Source: Alkalimarinus alittae (GTDB lineage: Bacteria > Pseudomonadota > Gammaproteobacteria > Pseudomonadales > Oleiphilaceae). From it: DNA of 64,000 nt. Where the stretch lies: positions 1,154,001 to 1,218,000 of the forward strand of contig NZ_CP100390.1 in NCBI RefSeq assembly GCF_026016465.1. Direction: 5' to 3'. Below the pieces are notes generated by a model. That model saw only the letters and a list, made by a program, of their open reading frames with translations, did not search any database and had not been told where the DNA came from. A program made the translations under genes and the position numbers. Below are positions 9,921 to 18,578 of the stretch, piece by piece; the stretch's first letter is position 1, and every line of letters begins with the position of its first letter.

Positions 9921-10315
9921 TCTTTGAACTCTGAACTATCTCCTTTTTCCTTTCTGTTGCCTTTTATTACCTCAACTTCGTATAATGTCCGGCTCGTCAT
10001 TGCAGGTGCTTGATAAAAAGCAAATCTAATACCTGTCTTTTTTGACGTAACTATTTGATAATTCATTGAATTAGCAAGGGAGTTGCAGTTAATGGAATGA
10101 CTTACAGTTGTGGCTTGGTAGTGGTTATTAGCTAAACAAGATTGATTAAACCGTTTGAATCTTTCAGTACAAGGTCGTATTGCGAGGGTTTGATTTCTTG
10201 ATCAGGATCGAGTGATATAGCAGAAATATAAGGCCACACGTCAATTAACGTAAAACTGTAAGACGAAAACGTATTTTAAACATTTTATTTATAAAACTAT
10301 GGGAGCAATCCAGCA
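9921..10315 (+). other. 395-nt intergenic region upstream of adk
   Basis: No convincing ORF, tRNA or known riboswitch was seen. The region is moderately AT-rich toward its 3' end and must contain the adk promoter. TTGACG at 10042-10047 is followed by GATAAT at 10057-10062, but the 9-nt spacing is too short for a sigma-70 pair. The adk ribosome binding sequence (GGGAGC, about 10302-10307) precedes the ATG. Confidence 0.4.
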
Positions 10316-10972
10316 ATGCGAGTCATTTTATTAGGCGCACCGGGCGCGGGTAAAGGCACACAGGCGCAATTTATCTCAGAGAAGTACGATATTCCTCAAA
10401 TTTCAACGGGTGATATGTTGCGTGCAGCAGTTAAGGCCGGCACTCCTTTGGGAATCAAAGTAAAAGAAGTCATGGCATCTGGTGGCTTAGTGTCTGATGA
10501 AACTATCATCGCATTGATTCAAGAGCGTATTAAAGACAAAGATTGCGAAAATGGTTTCTTGTTTGATGGGTTTCCTCGTACGATCCCACAAGCAGAAGCA
10601 CTAAAAAACAACGGCATTAAAATTGATTCTGTCGTAGAGATTAGTGTTGATGATGAAGAAATTATTGGACGTTTAAGTGGGCGTCGAGTTCATGAAGCGA
10701 GCGGCCGTATTTACCATATTCAGCACAATGCACCAAAGGTTGAAGGTAAAGATGATGAAACGGGCGAGCCATTGATCCAGCGTGAAGACGATTCTGAAGC
10801 AACTGTTCGTAAGCGTTTGGACGTATATCATGCTCAAACAGCGCCATTAATTGAGTACTACCAAGGCTGGGCAAAAGACGACGCAGAAAATGCGCCAGTG
10901 TATGTTGCAGTTAAAGGTGTAGGCACCGTTGACGATATTCGTGCAAAAGTTATTGCTGGCTTAGAAGGTTAA
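10316..10972 (+). CDS. adk: Adenylate kinase
   Basis: A 218-residue enzyme of the long (LID-containing) class. It interconverts AMP + ATP and 2 ADP in the cytoplasm. The P-loop GAPGAGKGT is at residues 7-15, the AMP-binding segment STGDMLR follows, FDGFPRT is present, and the LID domain (about 120-160, [13 protein letters not shown]) has no zinc-binding cysteines, as in most Gram-negative enzymes. It is preceded by a long leader and followed by a good intrinsic terminator at 11018-11050, so it appears to be a single-gene transcript. Confidence 0.98.
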   Translation: MRVILLGAPGAGKGTQAQFISEKYDIPQISTGDMLRAAVKAGTPLGIKVKEVMASGGLVSDETIIALIQERIKDKDCENGFLFDGFPRTIPQAEALKNNGIKIDSVVEISVDDEEIIGRLSGRRVHEASGRIYHIQHNAPKVEGKDDETGEPLIQREDDSEATVRKRLDVYHAQTAPLIEYYQGWAKDDAENAPVYVAVKGVGTVDDIRAKVIAGLEG

Positions 10973-11017
10973 TACCTACTAGCGATCGTTATATGAGAGG
11001 GGATGCCCTCTGAAAGG

Positions 11018-11050
11018 GCTGTATCCGATTACCGGTACAGCTTTTTTTTT
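11018..11050 (+). terminator. Intrinsic terminator after adk
   Basis: GCTGTA (11018) pairs with TACAGC (ending 11041), extended inward by a T-G and a C-G pair around an 8-nt loop, and is followed by nine T residues. It lies 45 nt beyond the adk stop. Confidence 0.85.
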
Positions 11051-11111
11051 GAACACCTTATTTTGAAATGACCTGATATTTGGTTTTTACGTCAACCTGA
11101 GAGATAGAACA

Positions 11112-11846
11112 ATGGCTTGTATACTGGCGCTCGATACGTCGTCTGAAGGTTGCTCTGCGGCCCTCATTAAAGAAGGCCACGTGACCAGCGCCTACGAAGT
11201 CGTGCCACGTGACCATACGCGTAAAATTATTCCGATGATTCAGCAAGTGCTAAAAGATAGTGGCACCCGAGCAGACGAGCTTGATGCTATTGCCTTTGGC
11301 CGAGGGCCAGGCTCTTTTACGGGGTTGCGTATTGCGGCTGGGGTGACTCAAGGTTTAGCCTATGGGCTCGGCATTAAAGTAGTGCCAGTATCGACTCTTG
11401 AGGCTATGGCGCTCGAGGCGTTTATGGTTGGCGGACACCAGCAAGTGGTAACCGCTATAGATGCCCGTATGGATGAAGTGTATTGGGGGGCGTTTGAAAT
11501 TGCCGACAATAAGGTGATTGCAATTCAACCCGAGTGTGTTTCTAAACCAGAGCAGGTAGCGCTTGCTGAAGGCCGTTTTGACGGGGTTGGTAGTGCAAGC
11601 GTTGGTCAGTTTTCGGGGGTAGGGAGTGGCTGGTCGTTTATTCAGCGAATGCCTGAGACGGTGCAAAATAGAGTGGCTGTAGTCGACGAAGCGTTAATGG
11701 CGAAAGCAGAATATATTGCTAAAATCGCGGACAGTAAATTTAGCGCATCAGGCGGGGCTTCAGATGATATTGTTTCGGCAGAATTCGCTATACCGGTTTA
11801 TTTACGTGATACGGTGACTTGGAAAAAACTGCCAGGGCGGGAATAA
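11112..11846 (+). CDS. tsaB: tRNA threonylcarbamoyladenosine biosynthesis protein TsaB
   Basis: A 244-residue ASKHA-fold protein with the TsaB N-terminal signature ILALDTSSEGCSAAL, the FGRGPGSFTGLRIAAG motif and the EAMALEA segment. TsaB is the inactive paralogue of TsaD and the scaffold of the TsaB-TsaD-TsaE complex that makes t6A37 in ANN-decoding tRNAs. It is slightly longer than E. coli TsaB (231). It has its own upstream region after the adk terminator. Downstream is a REP-like palindrome before uppP. Confidence 0.96.
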   Translation: MACILALDTSSEGCSAALIKEGHVTSAYEVVPRDHTRKIIPMIQQVLKDSGTRADELDAIAFGRGPGSFTGLRIAAGVTQGLAYGLGIKVVPVSTLEAMALEAFMVGGHQQVVTAIDARMDEVYWGAFEIADNKVIAIQPECVSKPEQVALAEGRFDGVGSASVGQFSGVGSGWSFIQRMPETVQNRVAVVDEALMAKAEYIAKIADSKFSASGGASDDIVSAEFAIPVYLRDTVTWKKLPGRE

Positions 11847-11898
11847 AAAATCACAATAGGCATTACTGTTACTAAAGAGCTGTCACTAAAGCAGTTGC

Positions 11899-11975
11899 TG
11901 TCATTCCCGCGAAGGCAGGAATCCATTGCTATTAGGCACCTTATAAATCAGATATCGGCCTCCGCAAGGATGACA
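11899..11975. repeat. REP-like interspersed element, 77 bp
   Basis: The element begins TGTCATTCCCGCGAAGGC and ends CCGCAAGGATGACA, so its ends are inverted copies of TGTCATYCC. The same end sequence appears as a compact hairpin at 14069-14096 and weakly at 43062. It fills the tsaB-uppP spacer. Such TGTCATYCC palindromes are common dispersed repeats in many proteobacterial genomes. Confidence 0.6.
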
Positions 11976-12022
11976 ACATACTTCATCAACGACTTACATA
12001 CAGATAAGCACAAGGAACAAAA

Positions 12023-12823
12023 ATGGATTGGTTTCAAACATTAGCGCTGGCATTAATACAGGGGCTAACGGAGTTTTTGCCCGTATCAAGCTCTGCCCAT
12101 TTGATTTTGCCTTCACAAGTGCTGGGATGGCAAGACCAAGGGCTTGCATTTGATGTAGCTGTTCATGTGGGAACGTTACTTGCAGTGGTGCTATATTTTA
12201 GACGAGATGTTATTAGTCTGACTCTTTCTTGGGTCGACAGTGTGGTTAAACGCAAAAATAGTGATGAAAGTCGTTTGGCTTGGTTGATTGTCTTAGCCAC
12301 CATCCCCGCAGGAATCGCAGGGCTATTGCTGGATGATTTTATTGAAGAGAATCTACGATCGGCGGCTGTTATTGCCACTACGACTGTATTGTTTGGAGTG
12401 GTGTTATGGTGGTCAGATTTCAACGGTAGCCGCGAACGTTCGTTAAAAGCAATCAATTGGAAAGACGCCCTCATCATCGGTTTCTCTCAAGCGTTGGCGC
12501 TAATACCCGGAACCTCTCGATCAGGTATCACCATGACCGCTGCTTTGTTAATAGGCTTTAGTCGTGATGCGGCTGCACGTTACTCATTTTTACTGTCAAT
12601 TCCGTTGATTGCTGCAGCGGGCTTGTTAAAAAGTGTTGAGCTTGTTCAAACCGGTACGGATGCACAGTGGACCATGATTGGCGTGGGTACGGTTGCGGCC
12701 TTTTTAAGCGCTTATGCCTGTATTCATTTGTTTCTGAGTTTTCTTGAGCGCATTGGCTTTACACCTTTTGTCATTTACCGCCTTTTACTCGGTGCGGTTT
12801 TAGGGCTATATTTATTGCTGTGA
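12023..12823 (+). CDS. uppP: Undecaprenyl-diphosphatase UppP (BacA)
   Basis: A 266-residue polytopic membrane protein with both BacA signatures: GLTEFLPVSSSAHL near the N terminus (catalytic Glu region) and IPGTSRSGITMTAAL about residues 160-175. It dephosphorylates undecaprenyl pyrophosphate to recycle the lipid carrier for peptidoglycan and other envelope polymers, and is linked to bacitracin resistance when abundant. About seven or eight hydrophobic helices are visible. An AAGGAAC ribosome binding sequence precedes the ATG. The next gene starts 42 nt downstream. Confidence 0.97.
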   Translation: MDWFQTLALALIQGLTEFLPVSSSAHLILPSQVLGWQDQGLAFDVAVHVGTLLAVVLYFRRDVISLTLSWVDSVVKRKNSDESRLAWLIVLATIPAGIAGLLLDDFIEENLRSAAVIATTTVLFGVVLWWSDFNGSRERSLKAINWKDALIIGFSQALALIPGTSRSGITMTAALLIGFSRDAAARYSFLLSIPLIAAAGLLKSVELVQTGTDAQWTMIGVGTVAAFLSAYACIHLFLSFLERIGFTPFVIYRLLLGAVLGLYLLL

Positions 12824-12865
12824 TGCATCGGTTTAGATCAATAGGCGAAATACGGTAGGTTAAGG

Positions 12866-13195
12866 TTGGATATAAATAACGCGATTATTCCTGTAAATGT
12901 TAATCGTCCTCTTAATGAGGGGGTTAATACTCGGCTGCCTCAAACGAATGAGGTGTCTGAAGCAGGAAGAGAGCGTCGTGCTGATCGCGTCAACCGAGAT
13001 ACTATTGACCCTGCTGAATTGCAGCGCAGGGTAGAGCAGAAACAAGCCTCTCAGGCGATTGATGTTAGTCGCTTTAAATCTAATGAGTCTTTATCTTTAA
13101 ATACTCAGCAAGCGCTTAATACTTACCAGCAAACAGAAATAGCCGCACAAGAGTTCGAAGGTGGCGTATTAGTCGGTATCGACCTGTTTGCTTAG
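12866..13195 (+). CDS. Conserved-looking small protein of unknown function (109 aa)
   Basis: A 109-residue hydrophilic protein with a TTG start at 12866; no ATG is available in the N-terminal part, and GGTAGG lies about 7 nt upstream. It has no signal peptide or membrane segment. The N-terminal third is Asn/Arg-rich, the middle has an Asp/Glu/Arg helix, and the C terminus ([14 protein letters not shown] ... [10 protein letters not shown]) looks like a conserved tail. The 14-nt gap to rsmJ suggests co-transcription with uppP and rsmJ. I do not recognise a family; the tail is reminiscent of small proteins near flagellin-type genes, which is only an impression. Confidence 0.65.
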   Translation: MDINNAIIPVNVNRPLNEGVNTRLPQTNEVSEAGRERRADRVNRDTIDPAELQRRVEQKQASQAIDVSRFKSNESLSLNTQQALNTYQQTEIAAQEFEGGVLVGIDLFA

Positions 13196-13209
13196 ATGAA
13201 TGTCTTCAA

Positions 13210-14025
13210 ATGAATCCAATTGATATCAAAGAAACTCTAGCGGTGTCCGTAAGTGCGGGCGGCGATCAGGCCGCGGCTAACGATTTTGCACAACGCTTAG
13301 GGTTAGAAGTACTCGGTGAGGTGAAACCCTCAAAAGAGCGTCGTTTTCCTTTTTTGATGATTTATGACTCAACGGGTCCTTCTTTGGTGGAAACCGGAAA
13401 AGGGGCACCCGGGCCTGTTAATGCTGATTTTGTTTCAGGTAAGGTTGATCATAGACGCAAATTTGGAGGCGGCAAAGGTCAGATGATCGCCAAAGCCGTA
13501 GGCCTAAAGTCAGGCATCACACCACAGGTGTTAGACGCAACCGCCGGCCTAGGTCGAGACGCGTTTGTATTAGCTAGTCTAGGCTGCCAGATGACACTTT
13601 TAGAACGATCGCCTGTAGTGGCTGAGCTTTTATCGGCTGGGCTTGAACGTGCCCGTTTATCTTACGATGTAGCCCCGATTGCGTCGTTAATGACCTTAAT
13701 TAATGCCGACAGCATTGAATGGCTAACGGCTCAAACAGAGCCTGTGGCGGATGTTATTTATCTTGACCCGATGTTTCCTGATCGTGACAAATCATCACTC
13801 GTTAAAAAAGAAATGCGGCTGTTTAAGCCATTGGTGGGTGGCGACTTAGACGCTGCTGAGCTACTTAAGGCCGCGTTAGAAAAAGCGCGCTACCGTGTTG
13901 TGGTTAAACGACCTCGTAAAGCACCTGAGATTGAAGGTATTAAGCCTACTTTGAAGCTAGAGGGTAAAAGCAGTCGTTATGATGTTTATACGTTGAAGTC
14001 ATTAGATGGACTGAAAGGGGGATAA
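13210..14025 (+). CDS. rsmJ: 16S rRNA (guanine-1516-N2)-methyltransferase RsmJ
   Basis: A 271-residue methyltransferase. SAM-binding motif I is [19 protein letters not shown] (about residues 113-131), followed by an acidic residue in LLERS and the catalytic-type DPMFPDR motif (about residues 182-188), all typical of RsmJ. It methylates G1516 of 16S rRNA in the small subunit. It is slightly longer than E. coli RsmJ (250), mostly at the N terminus. The ribosome binding site is weak; the short distance to the upstream ORF fits translational coupling. It converges on plsB. Confidence 0.95.
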   Translation: MNPIDIKETLAVSVSAGGDQAAANDFAQRLGLEVLGEVKPSKERRFPFLMIYDSTGPSLVETGKGAPGPVNADFVSGKVDHRRKFGGGKGQMIAKAVGLKSGITPQVLDATAGLGRDAFVLASLGCQMTLLERSPVVAELLSAGLERARLSYDVAPIASLMTLINADSIEWLTAQTEPVADVIYLDPMFPDRDKSSLVKKEMRLFKPLVGGDLDAAELLKAALEKARYRVVVKRPRKAPEIEGIKPTLKLEGKSSRYDVYTLKSLDGLKGG

Positions 14026-14068
14026 TAAAATACGGTTTATTGGTAACCTAAAGCCGGCTGTCCTCTGT

Positions 14069-14096
14069 TGTCATCCCCACCTTCGCGGGGATGACA
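14069..14096. repeat. REP-like palindrome between rsmJ and plsB
   Basis: TGTCATCCCC pairs with GGGGATGACA around an 8-nt loop (perfect 10-bp stem). Its position between convergent genes and its match to the ends of the 11899-11975 element indicate a dispersed palindromic repeat that could also stop transcription from either side, although no T-run follows. Confidence 0.65.
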
Positions 14097-14131
14097 CTAA
14101 ACACCAGAGCGACACAAACACCATTAACGCA

Positions 14132-14160
14132 GCCCTTGTAGCCTTGATGCAGCGAAGCGG
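14132..14160. repeat. Second dispersed repeat family, copy 1
   Basis: GCCCTTGTAGCCTTGATG followed by an AGCGG motif recurs with few changes after the fatty acyl-CoA reductase gene (33804 onward). Both copies sit just downstream of genes. Confidence 0.45.
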
Positions 14161-14180
14161 AATCAGGGTTTTAACAACCC

Positions 14181-16658
14181 TTAGCTCAGCGTCGTCACCT
14201 GCAATACACTTTGTCGCATTTCTGCATTCAAAACGAGCTTAGCGTCTTCTACAACGGCGGCTAATTTATCAGTGTACACTAGCTTACCGTCTTCATCTTC
14301 GGTGATGATGTTGTTTTCTTTCAAATTCGCAATAAAGTGTCTGAATAGCGACTTATCAAAAAACTCAGGCGCATTGAGTCCATAAAGAATCGACATCCGT
14401 TGAGCCATCTGAGTACTTTGTTCTTCAAGCTCCGTTGCATCGATAACCCCAGGCCCTTGATTACGCAGTACCGCAATACTAATGTAATAGCGCTCGATGG
14501 TTTGAATAATAAAGCGCGCCAATACGCTGAGTAATACAAAGTTAGCCGACCCGGTGCTTGGGCGACAAAGACTATCACCTTCAACGTGCAGCAGGTCGTT
14601 GCTGATCAATATGTCTATCCATTGTTCGATGACATCATCAATTTCGTCTTTGCTCCAGTGTATGAATAGCTCCGCTTTTATATAGGGATAAATAGAGCTG
14701 ACTAAGAATACGACTTTTTCCCTTTTCATCATTGGGTTGTTCTGAAAAAGGCTAGCGACAAGCGCGGGCACTGCATACAAATGAAGAATATTGTTTCGGT
14801 AATACGTCATCAGTGTTGCGTTATTTCCCTCTAAGGTGATGATGTCACCTAAACTTTGCTTCTGTCGTGAGATCAAGCCCATTTCTTCAGCATATTCTAA
14901 CCAATCTTTGCCGCAGCCATCGGGGTACGATATATGAGGGCTGTATGGCATCTGTTTTAGAAGATTACTAAATGTGTCCATCTGGCTTGCTAAAATTTTC
15001 TCATCCATCGATTGTTTGGCCGTCGATAGAAGAATTAACCCTGTCATGTTGATTGGGTTAATTGATGACGCATCATTGATACGAGTCGTGATCTCATCTG
15101 CGAGGTCGTTTACAACCGCGTTGAGCCATTTTGGACGATACTCTGCATCATAGGCTTGATCTTTCCATTGAGGCTGCTGCTGGTTTAAAAACTCAGTTAA
15201 ATAGATCGGCTCGCCAAAGTTCACATTTACTTTACCGAATGACTTTCGGAGGTTTGAAAGTGATCTAAATAGCCCAAAAACGGATTCTTTCTCTTTCTTT
15301 TTGCCGCGCAGTTCACCTAAGTACGTTCGTCCTTCGAGTACTTTTTCATAGCCTACATAAACAGGCATAAAGGCGATAGGTTTGCTGCTGTTTCGCAAGT
15401 AACTTCGCACGGTCATGGCGATCATGCCTGGGCGAGGCTGCAACATTCTACCGGTGCGGCTTCGACCTCCTTCTACAAAGTACTCAACAGAGTAGCCTTT
15501 TGAAAACATTTGATAGAGGTATTCGTTAAAGATTGCGGCATAGAGCTTGTTATCTTTAAAGCTTCGGCGCATAAAGAAAGCACCGCCACGGCGAAGTAAT
15601 GGTCCAATGATAGGCATGTTGAGGTTAATGCCCGCCGCGATGTGAGGCACCATGACACCGTGCTTGTATAGTACGTATGAAAGCAGGAGATAATCGATGT
15701 GGCTTCTGTGACAGGGTACGTAGATTACCGTGTTTTCTTTTGCGATCTCCTGAACCGTTTCAATATTTCGAATATTGACCCCGTTGTAAATTTTATTCCA
15801 TACCCAAGATAGGATTCGAGATAAAAAACGAATCACCGTCATGGAGAGGTTAGACGCTATTTCGTCACCGTACTTAATGGCTCGCGCTTTTACCTTCTCA
15901 GGTGAAATATCTTCTTCTTTAGCGGTTTCCCGGATAACGTCTTTAACGGCCGTGCTGTGGATGAGTGACTGAACTAATGTGCGACGGTGGGATAAATCAG
16001 GGCCAAGAATAGCTTGCCGGGTGCGGCGGAAATGTACGCGTAATATTCTTGCCAGCTTACGTGTAGCGATTTCTTCGTTATTTTCAGTGTCGCTTTTTTT
16101 ATCATTAACGATGGCCTGCAATGATATAGGCTTACTGAATTGTACAAAGGTACTTCGCCCATGAATCAAAATGATTAAAAACTTTTGTAAACGACCGGCT
16201 ACCGACCAGCTATCAGACAAAAGCATTTTAAACATCGACTTCTGTTTCTCCGGCTCTCGGCCCCATAGCAATGAAACAGGTACAATTTGAACATCTATTT
16301 CAGGATTGAGGCCCGCTTCGTGCACCATTTGCTTCAAACGTTCTGTTACTGTTGGGCTTTGGCGCTTTCGAAACCATTGTCCCTGTCGTGAATATAGAAA
16401 GAAGAATGAGCGGCGAATATCTTTGTCGCCAATGGGAAGTGGTGCTTGTGAAGAGGGAAGGTCAGCTGCGAGGCACTCTTGCTCTAGCACCAGACGACTA
16501 GAAAATGAACTGTACTGCAATACATAGCAAACAGGCTTATCGGGGTCTAATTGCAAAAACGCTTTATCGTTACCGACAACTTCAGTTTTAACCCAGAAAA
16601 AAAGTATCTTTCTCAAAATAGTGAAGAAAAAGGAGCTTAATCCTAAAAAGTGGCTCAT
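14181..16658 (-). CDS. plsB: Glycerol-3-phosphate acyltransferase
   Basis: An 825-residue membrane-associated enzyme matching the length of PlsB (about 800). It acylates sn-glycerol-3-phosphate at position 1 to start phospholipid synthesis. The acyltransferase motif HRSHID has the H-x4-D pair at H317 and D322; the substrate-binding motif FVEGGRSRTGR is about 70 residues later, and the region around 400-440 (KPIAFMPVYVGYEKV) is typical. The N-terminal hydrophobic segment (residues ~8-25) probably anchors it to the inner membrane. It is monocistronic, convergent with rsmJ and divergent from the ABC exporter genes. Confidence 0.97.
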   Translation of the reverse strand: MSHFLGLSSFFFTILRKILFFWVKTEVVGNDKAFLQLDPDKPVCYVLQYSSFSSRLVLEQECLAADLPSSQAPLPIGDKDIRRSFFFLYSRQGQWFRKRQSPTVTERLKQMVHEAGLNPEIDVQIVPVSLLWGREPEKQKSMFKMLLSDSWSVAGRLQKFLIILIHGRSTFVQFSKPISLQAIVNDKKSDTENNEEIATRKLARILRVHFRRTRQAILGPDLSHRRTLVQSLIHSTAVKDVIRETAKEEDISPEKVKARAIKYGDEIASNLSMTVIRFLSRILSWVWNKIYNGVNIRNIETVQEIAKENTVIYVPCHRSHIDYLLLSYVLYKHGVMVPHIAAGINLNMPIIGPLLRRGGAFFMRRSFKDNKLYAAIFNEYLYQMFSKGYSVEYFVEGGRSRTGRMLQPRPGMIAMTVRSYLRNSSKPIAFMPVYVGYEKVLEGRTYLGELRGKKKEKESVFGLFRSLSNLRKSFGKVNVNFGEPIYLTEFLNQQQPQWKDQAYDAEYRPKWLNAVVNDLADEITTRINDASSINPINMTGLILLSTAKQSMDEKILASQMDTFSNLLKQMPYSPHISYPDGCGKDWLEYAEEMGLISRQKQSLGDIITLEGNNATLMTYYRNNILHLYAVPALVASLFQNNPMMKREKVVFLVSSIYPYIKAELFIHWSKDEIDDVIEQWIDILISNDLLHVEGDSLCRPSTGSANFVLLSVLARFIIQTIERYYISIAVLRNQGPGVIDATELEEQSTQMAQRMSILYGLNAPEFFDKSLFRHFIANLKENNIITEDEDGKLVYTDKLAAVVEDAKLVLNAEMRQSVLQVTTLS

Positions 16659-16903
16659 AGTCTCATCTTGCGTGGTTGAATAGTAATGGTAAGTTTATCT
16701 GTTAAGGCTCAAGGTAGTAAAGCCGAAACCTTTCAATAACATTACCAAAAAGTATAAGAGATATTTCTTTTTGTCTATGATTTCACCTATTTAAGCGCTT
16801 GAAAAGCATATAAACTGTTCATATATTTTGAGTGCTAGATAGACGTATAGAAGTGTCATTGATACGTATATATAAATAGAAAAGAGGGAGTTATTCACTC
16901 GTC

Positions 16904-17830
16904 ATGATCCAAATTTCAGAATTAACGCGAAGGTTTGGCCCATTTACAGCCGTAAATAAGGTCAGCTTTAATGTTAAACTAGGCGAAGTACTAGGCTTTT
17001 TAGGCCCTAATGGTGCGGGCAAATCAACTACCATGAAGATGATTACCGGTTTTTTAGCGCCGACCTCGGGGCAGGTGACGGTAATGGGACAAAATGTTGC
17101 TAAAAACCCAATGAACGCTCAAAAACAGATGGGGTATTTGCCTGAAGGAGCGCCTTCTTATGGGGATATGACTGTTCTGAACTTCTTACGCTTTATTGGC
17201 AAGGTTCGGGGTTTTAGTGGTGAAGCGTTAGATCAACGTATTAACAAAGTGGTTGGGCAGGTCGCTTTATCAGAGGTGCTTAATCAGCGTATCGAAACCT
17301 TATCAAAAGGGTTTAAGCGTCGGGTCGGCATTGCTCAAGCCATTATTCATGATCCTCAGGTATTGATTCTGGATGAACCAACAGATGGGCTCGACCCTAA
17401 CCAAAAGCATCAAGTTAGAGAACTTATTCGGAACTTGTCTAAAGATAAAATAGTCATTATATCAACACATATTCTTGAAGAAGTAAGCGCCGTGTGTAGC
17501 CGGGCTTTGATTATTTCTTCAGGCAATATTGTGTTTGACGGAACACCCGCCGAGTTAGCAGCTAAATCAAAATACCATAATGCTGTCACCGTAAAGTTCA
17601 CCCACCCTTACGAAGTAAAGCAAAAACTTGAATCGCTCGTTAACGTTTACGGTATTGAATGCGATGATGAAAGTGGCCTGATTACGGTCTTTCCTGAAAC
17701 CGGTAAGTCGGTGCTTAAACAGGTGAATGAGCTGATCCACGCACAAGATTGGGAGGTTGAAGAGTTTCATGTTGAAAAGGGCCGGCTTGATGATGTGTTT
17801 CGTCAGGTAACCGTAGGGGAGATTGCATGA
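16904..17830 (+). CDS. ABC exporter ATPase, GldA-like
   Basis: A 308-residue ABC ATPase with Walker A GPNGAGKST (about 35-43), signature LSKGFKRR, Walker B VLILDEPTDGLDP and the H-loop ISTHILEEV. The long C-terminal extension after residue 220 is typical of the GldA/CcmA-type subunits. Its stop overlaps the start of the permease gene by 4 nt (ATGA), so translation is coupled. With the next two genes it forms a complete exporter; these sets are known in Bacteroidetes for gliding (GldA-GldF-GldG) but are widespread in gammaproteobacteria with unknown substrate. Confidence 0.93.
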   Translation: MIQISELTRRFGPFTAVNKVSFNVKLGEVLGFLGPNGAGKSTTMKMITGFLAPTSGQVTVMGQNVAKNPMNAQKQMGYLPEGAPSYGDMTVLNFLRFIGKVRGFSGEALDQRINKVVGQVALSEVLNQRIETLSKGFKRRVGIAQAIIHDPQVLILDEPTDGLDPNQKHQVRELIRNLSKDKIVIISTHILEEVSAVCSRALIISSGNIVFDGTPAELAAKSKYHNAVTVKFTHPYEVKQKLESLVNVYGIECDDESGLITVFPETGKSVLKQVNELIHAQDWEVEEFHVEKGRLDDVFRQVTVGEIA

Positions 17831-18561
17831 TGGGAACTCAGATCATTATGAGGCGTGAGCTAGCTAGCTATTTCACGACACCTTTAGCATATATATTTAT
17901 CGTCATATTTTTGATGATGTCGGGTGTGTTCACCTTTTATTTGGGGCGATTTTTTGAGCGGGGTCAGGCTGACTTAATCTCATTTTTCAATTTTATACCT
18001 TGGCTCTACCTTATTCTGGTGCCTGCTATCGCGATGCGATTATGGTCTGAAGAACGTAAAAGCGGGACGATAGAATTGTTGATGACATTGCCTATTACTG
18101 TTGTGCAAGCGGTATTAGGGAAGTTTCTCGCGGCATGGTTATTTATTGGTGTCGCATTGATGTTAACGTTTCCTGTTTGGGTGACGGTGAACTATCTTGG
18201 CGAGCCAGACAATGGCGTTATATTAGCGAGCTACTTAGGCAGTTGGCTAATGGCGGGTGGCTTCTTGGCCATAGGATCATGTGTTTCAGCAGCGACTAAA
18301 AGTCAGGTGGTCGCGTTTATTTTAACGCTGGTTATTTGCTTTGTATTTGTTGCGGCTGGTTTTCCAATGGTTTTGGATGCCTTTACTGAATGGGCGCCAC
18401 TCTGGCTGATTGACGGTATCTCTTCGCTAAGCTTTTTAACCCATTTTGATGCAGTTTCAAGAGGTGTCATTGACCTTCGTGATTTGCTTTATTTCTTAAT
18501 AATGACGGTGTGCTGGTTAACGGCAACCACGATTGTTATCAACATTAAAAAAGCAGATTAG
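17827..18561 (+). CDS. ABC exporter permease, GldF-like
   Basis: A 244-residue ABC-2 type permease with about six hydrophobic helices. The RRELASYFTTPLAYIFI N-terminal segment and the RLWSEERKSGTIELLMTLPI motif after the second helix are hallmarks of the NosY/GldF group. It begins within the end of the ATPase gene and ends 17 nt before the GldG-like gene. It would form the membrane pore with that protein. Substrate unknown. Confidence 0.92.
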   Translation: MMGTQIIMRRELASYFTTPLAYIFIVIFLMMSGVFTFYLGRFFERGQADLISFFNFIPWLYLILVPAIAMRLWSEERKSGTIELLMTLPITVVQAVLGKFLAAWLFIGVALMLTFPVWVTVNYLGEPDNGVILASYLGSWLMAGGFLAIGSCVSAATKSQVVAFILTLVICFVFVAAGFPMVLDAFTEWAPLWLIDGISSLSFLTHFDAVSRGVIDLRDLLYFLIMTVCWLTATTIVINIKKAD

Positions 18562-18578
18562 GGTAGGGAATTAGATTA

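Noticed and set aside
9921-10315. tRNA or riboswitch before adk
   Set aside because: No cloverleaf arms, CCA end or known riboswitch core could be found.
10995-11063. Short ORF over the adk terminator
   Set aside because: It reads through the terminator hairpin and T-run and has no support beyond an upstream GAGAGGGG.
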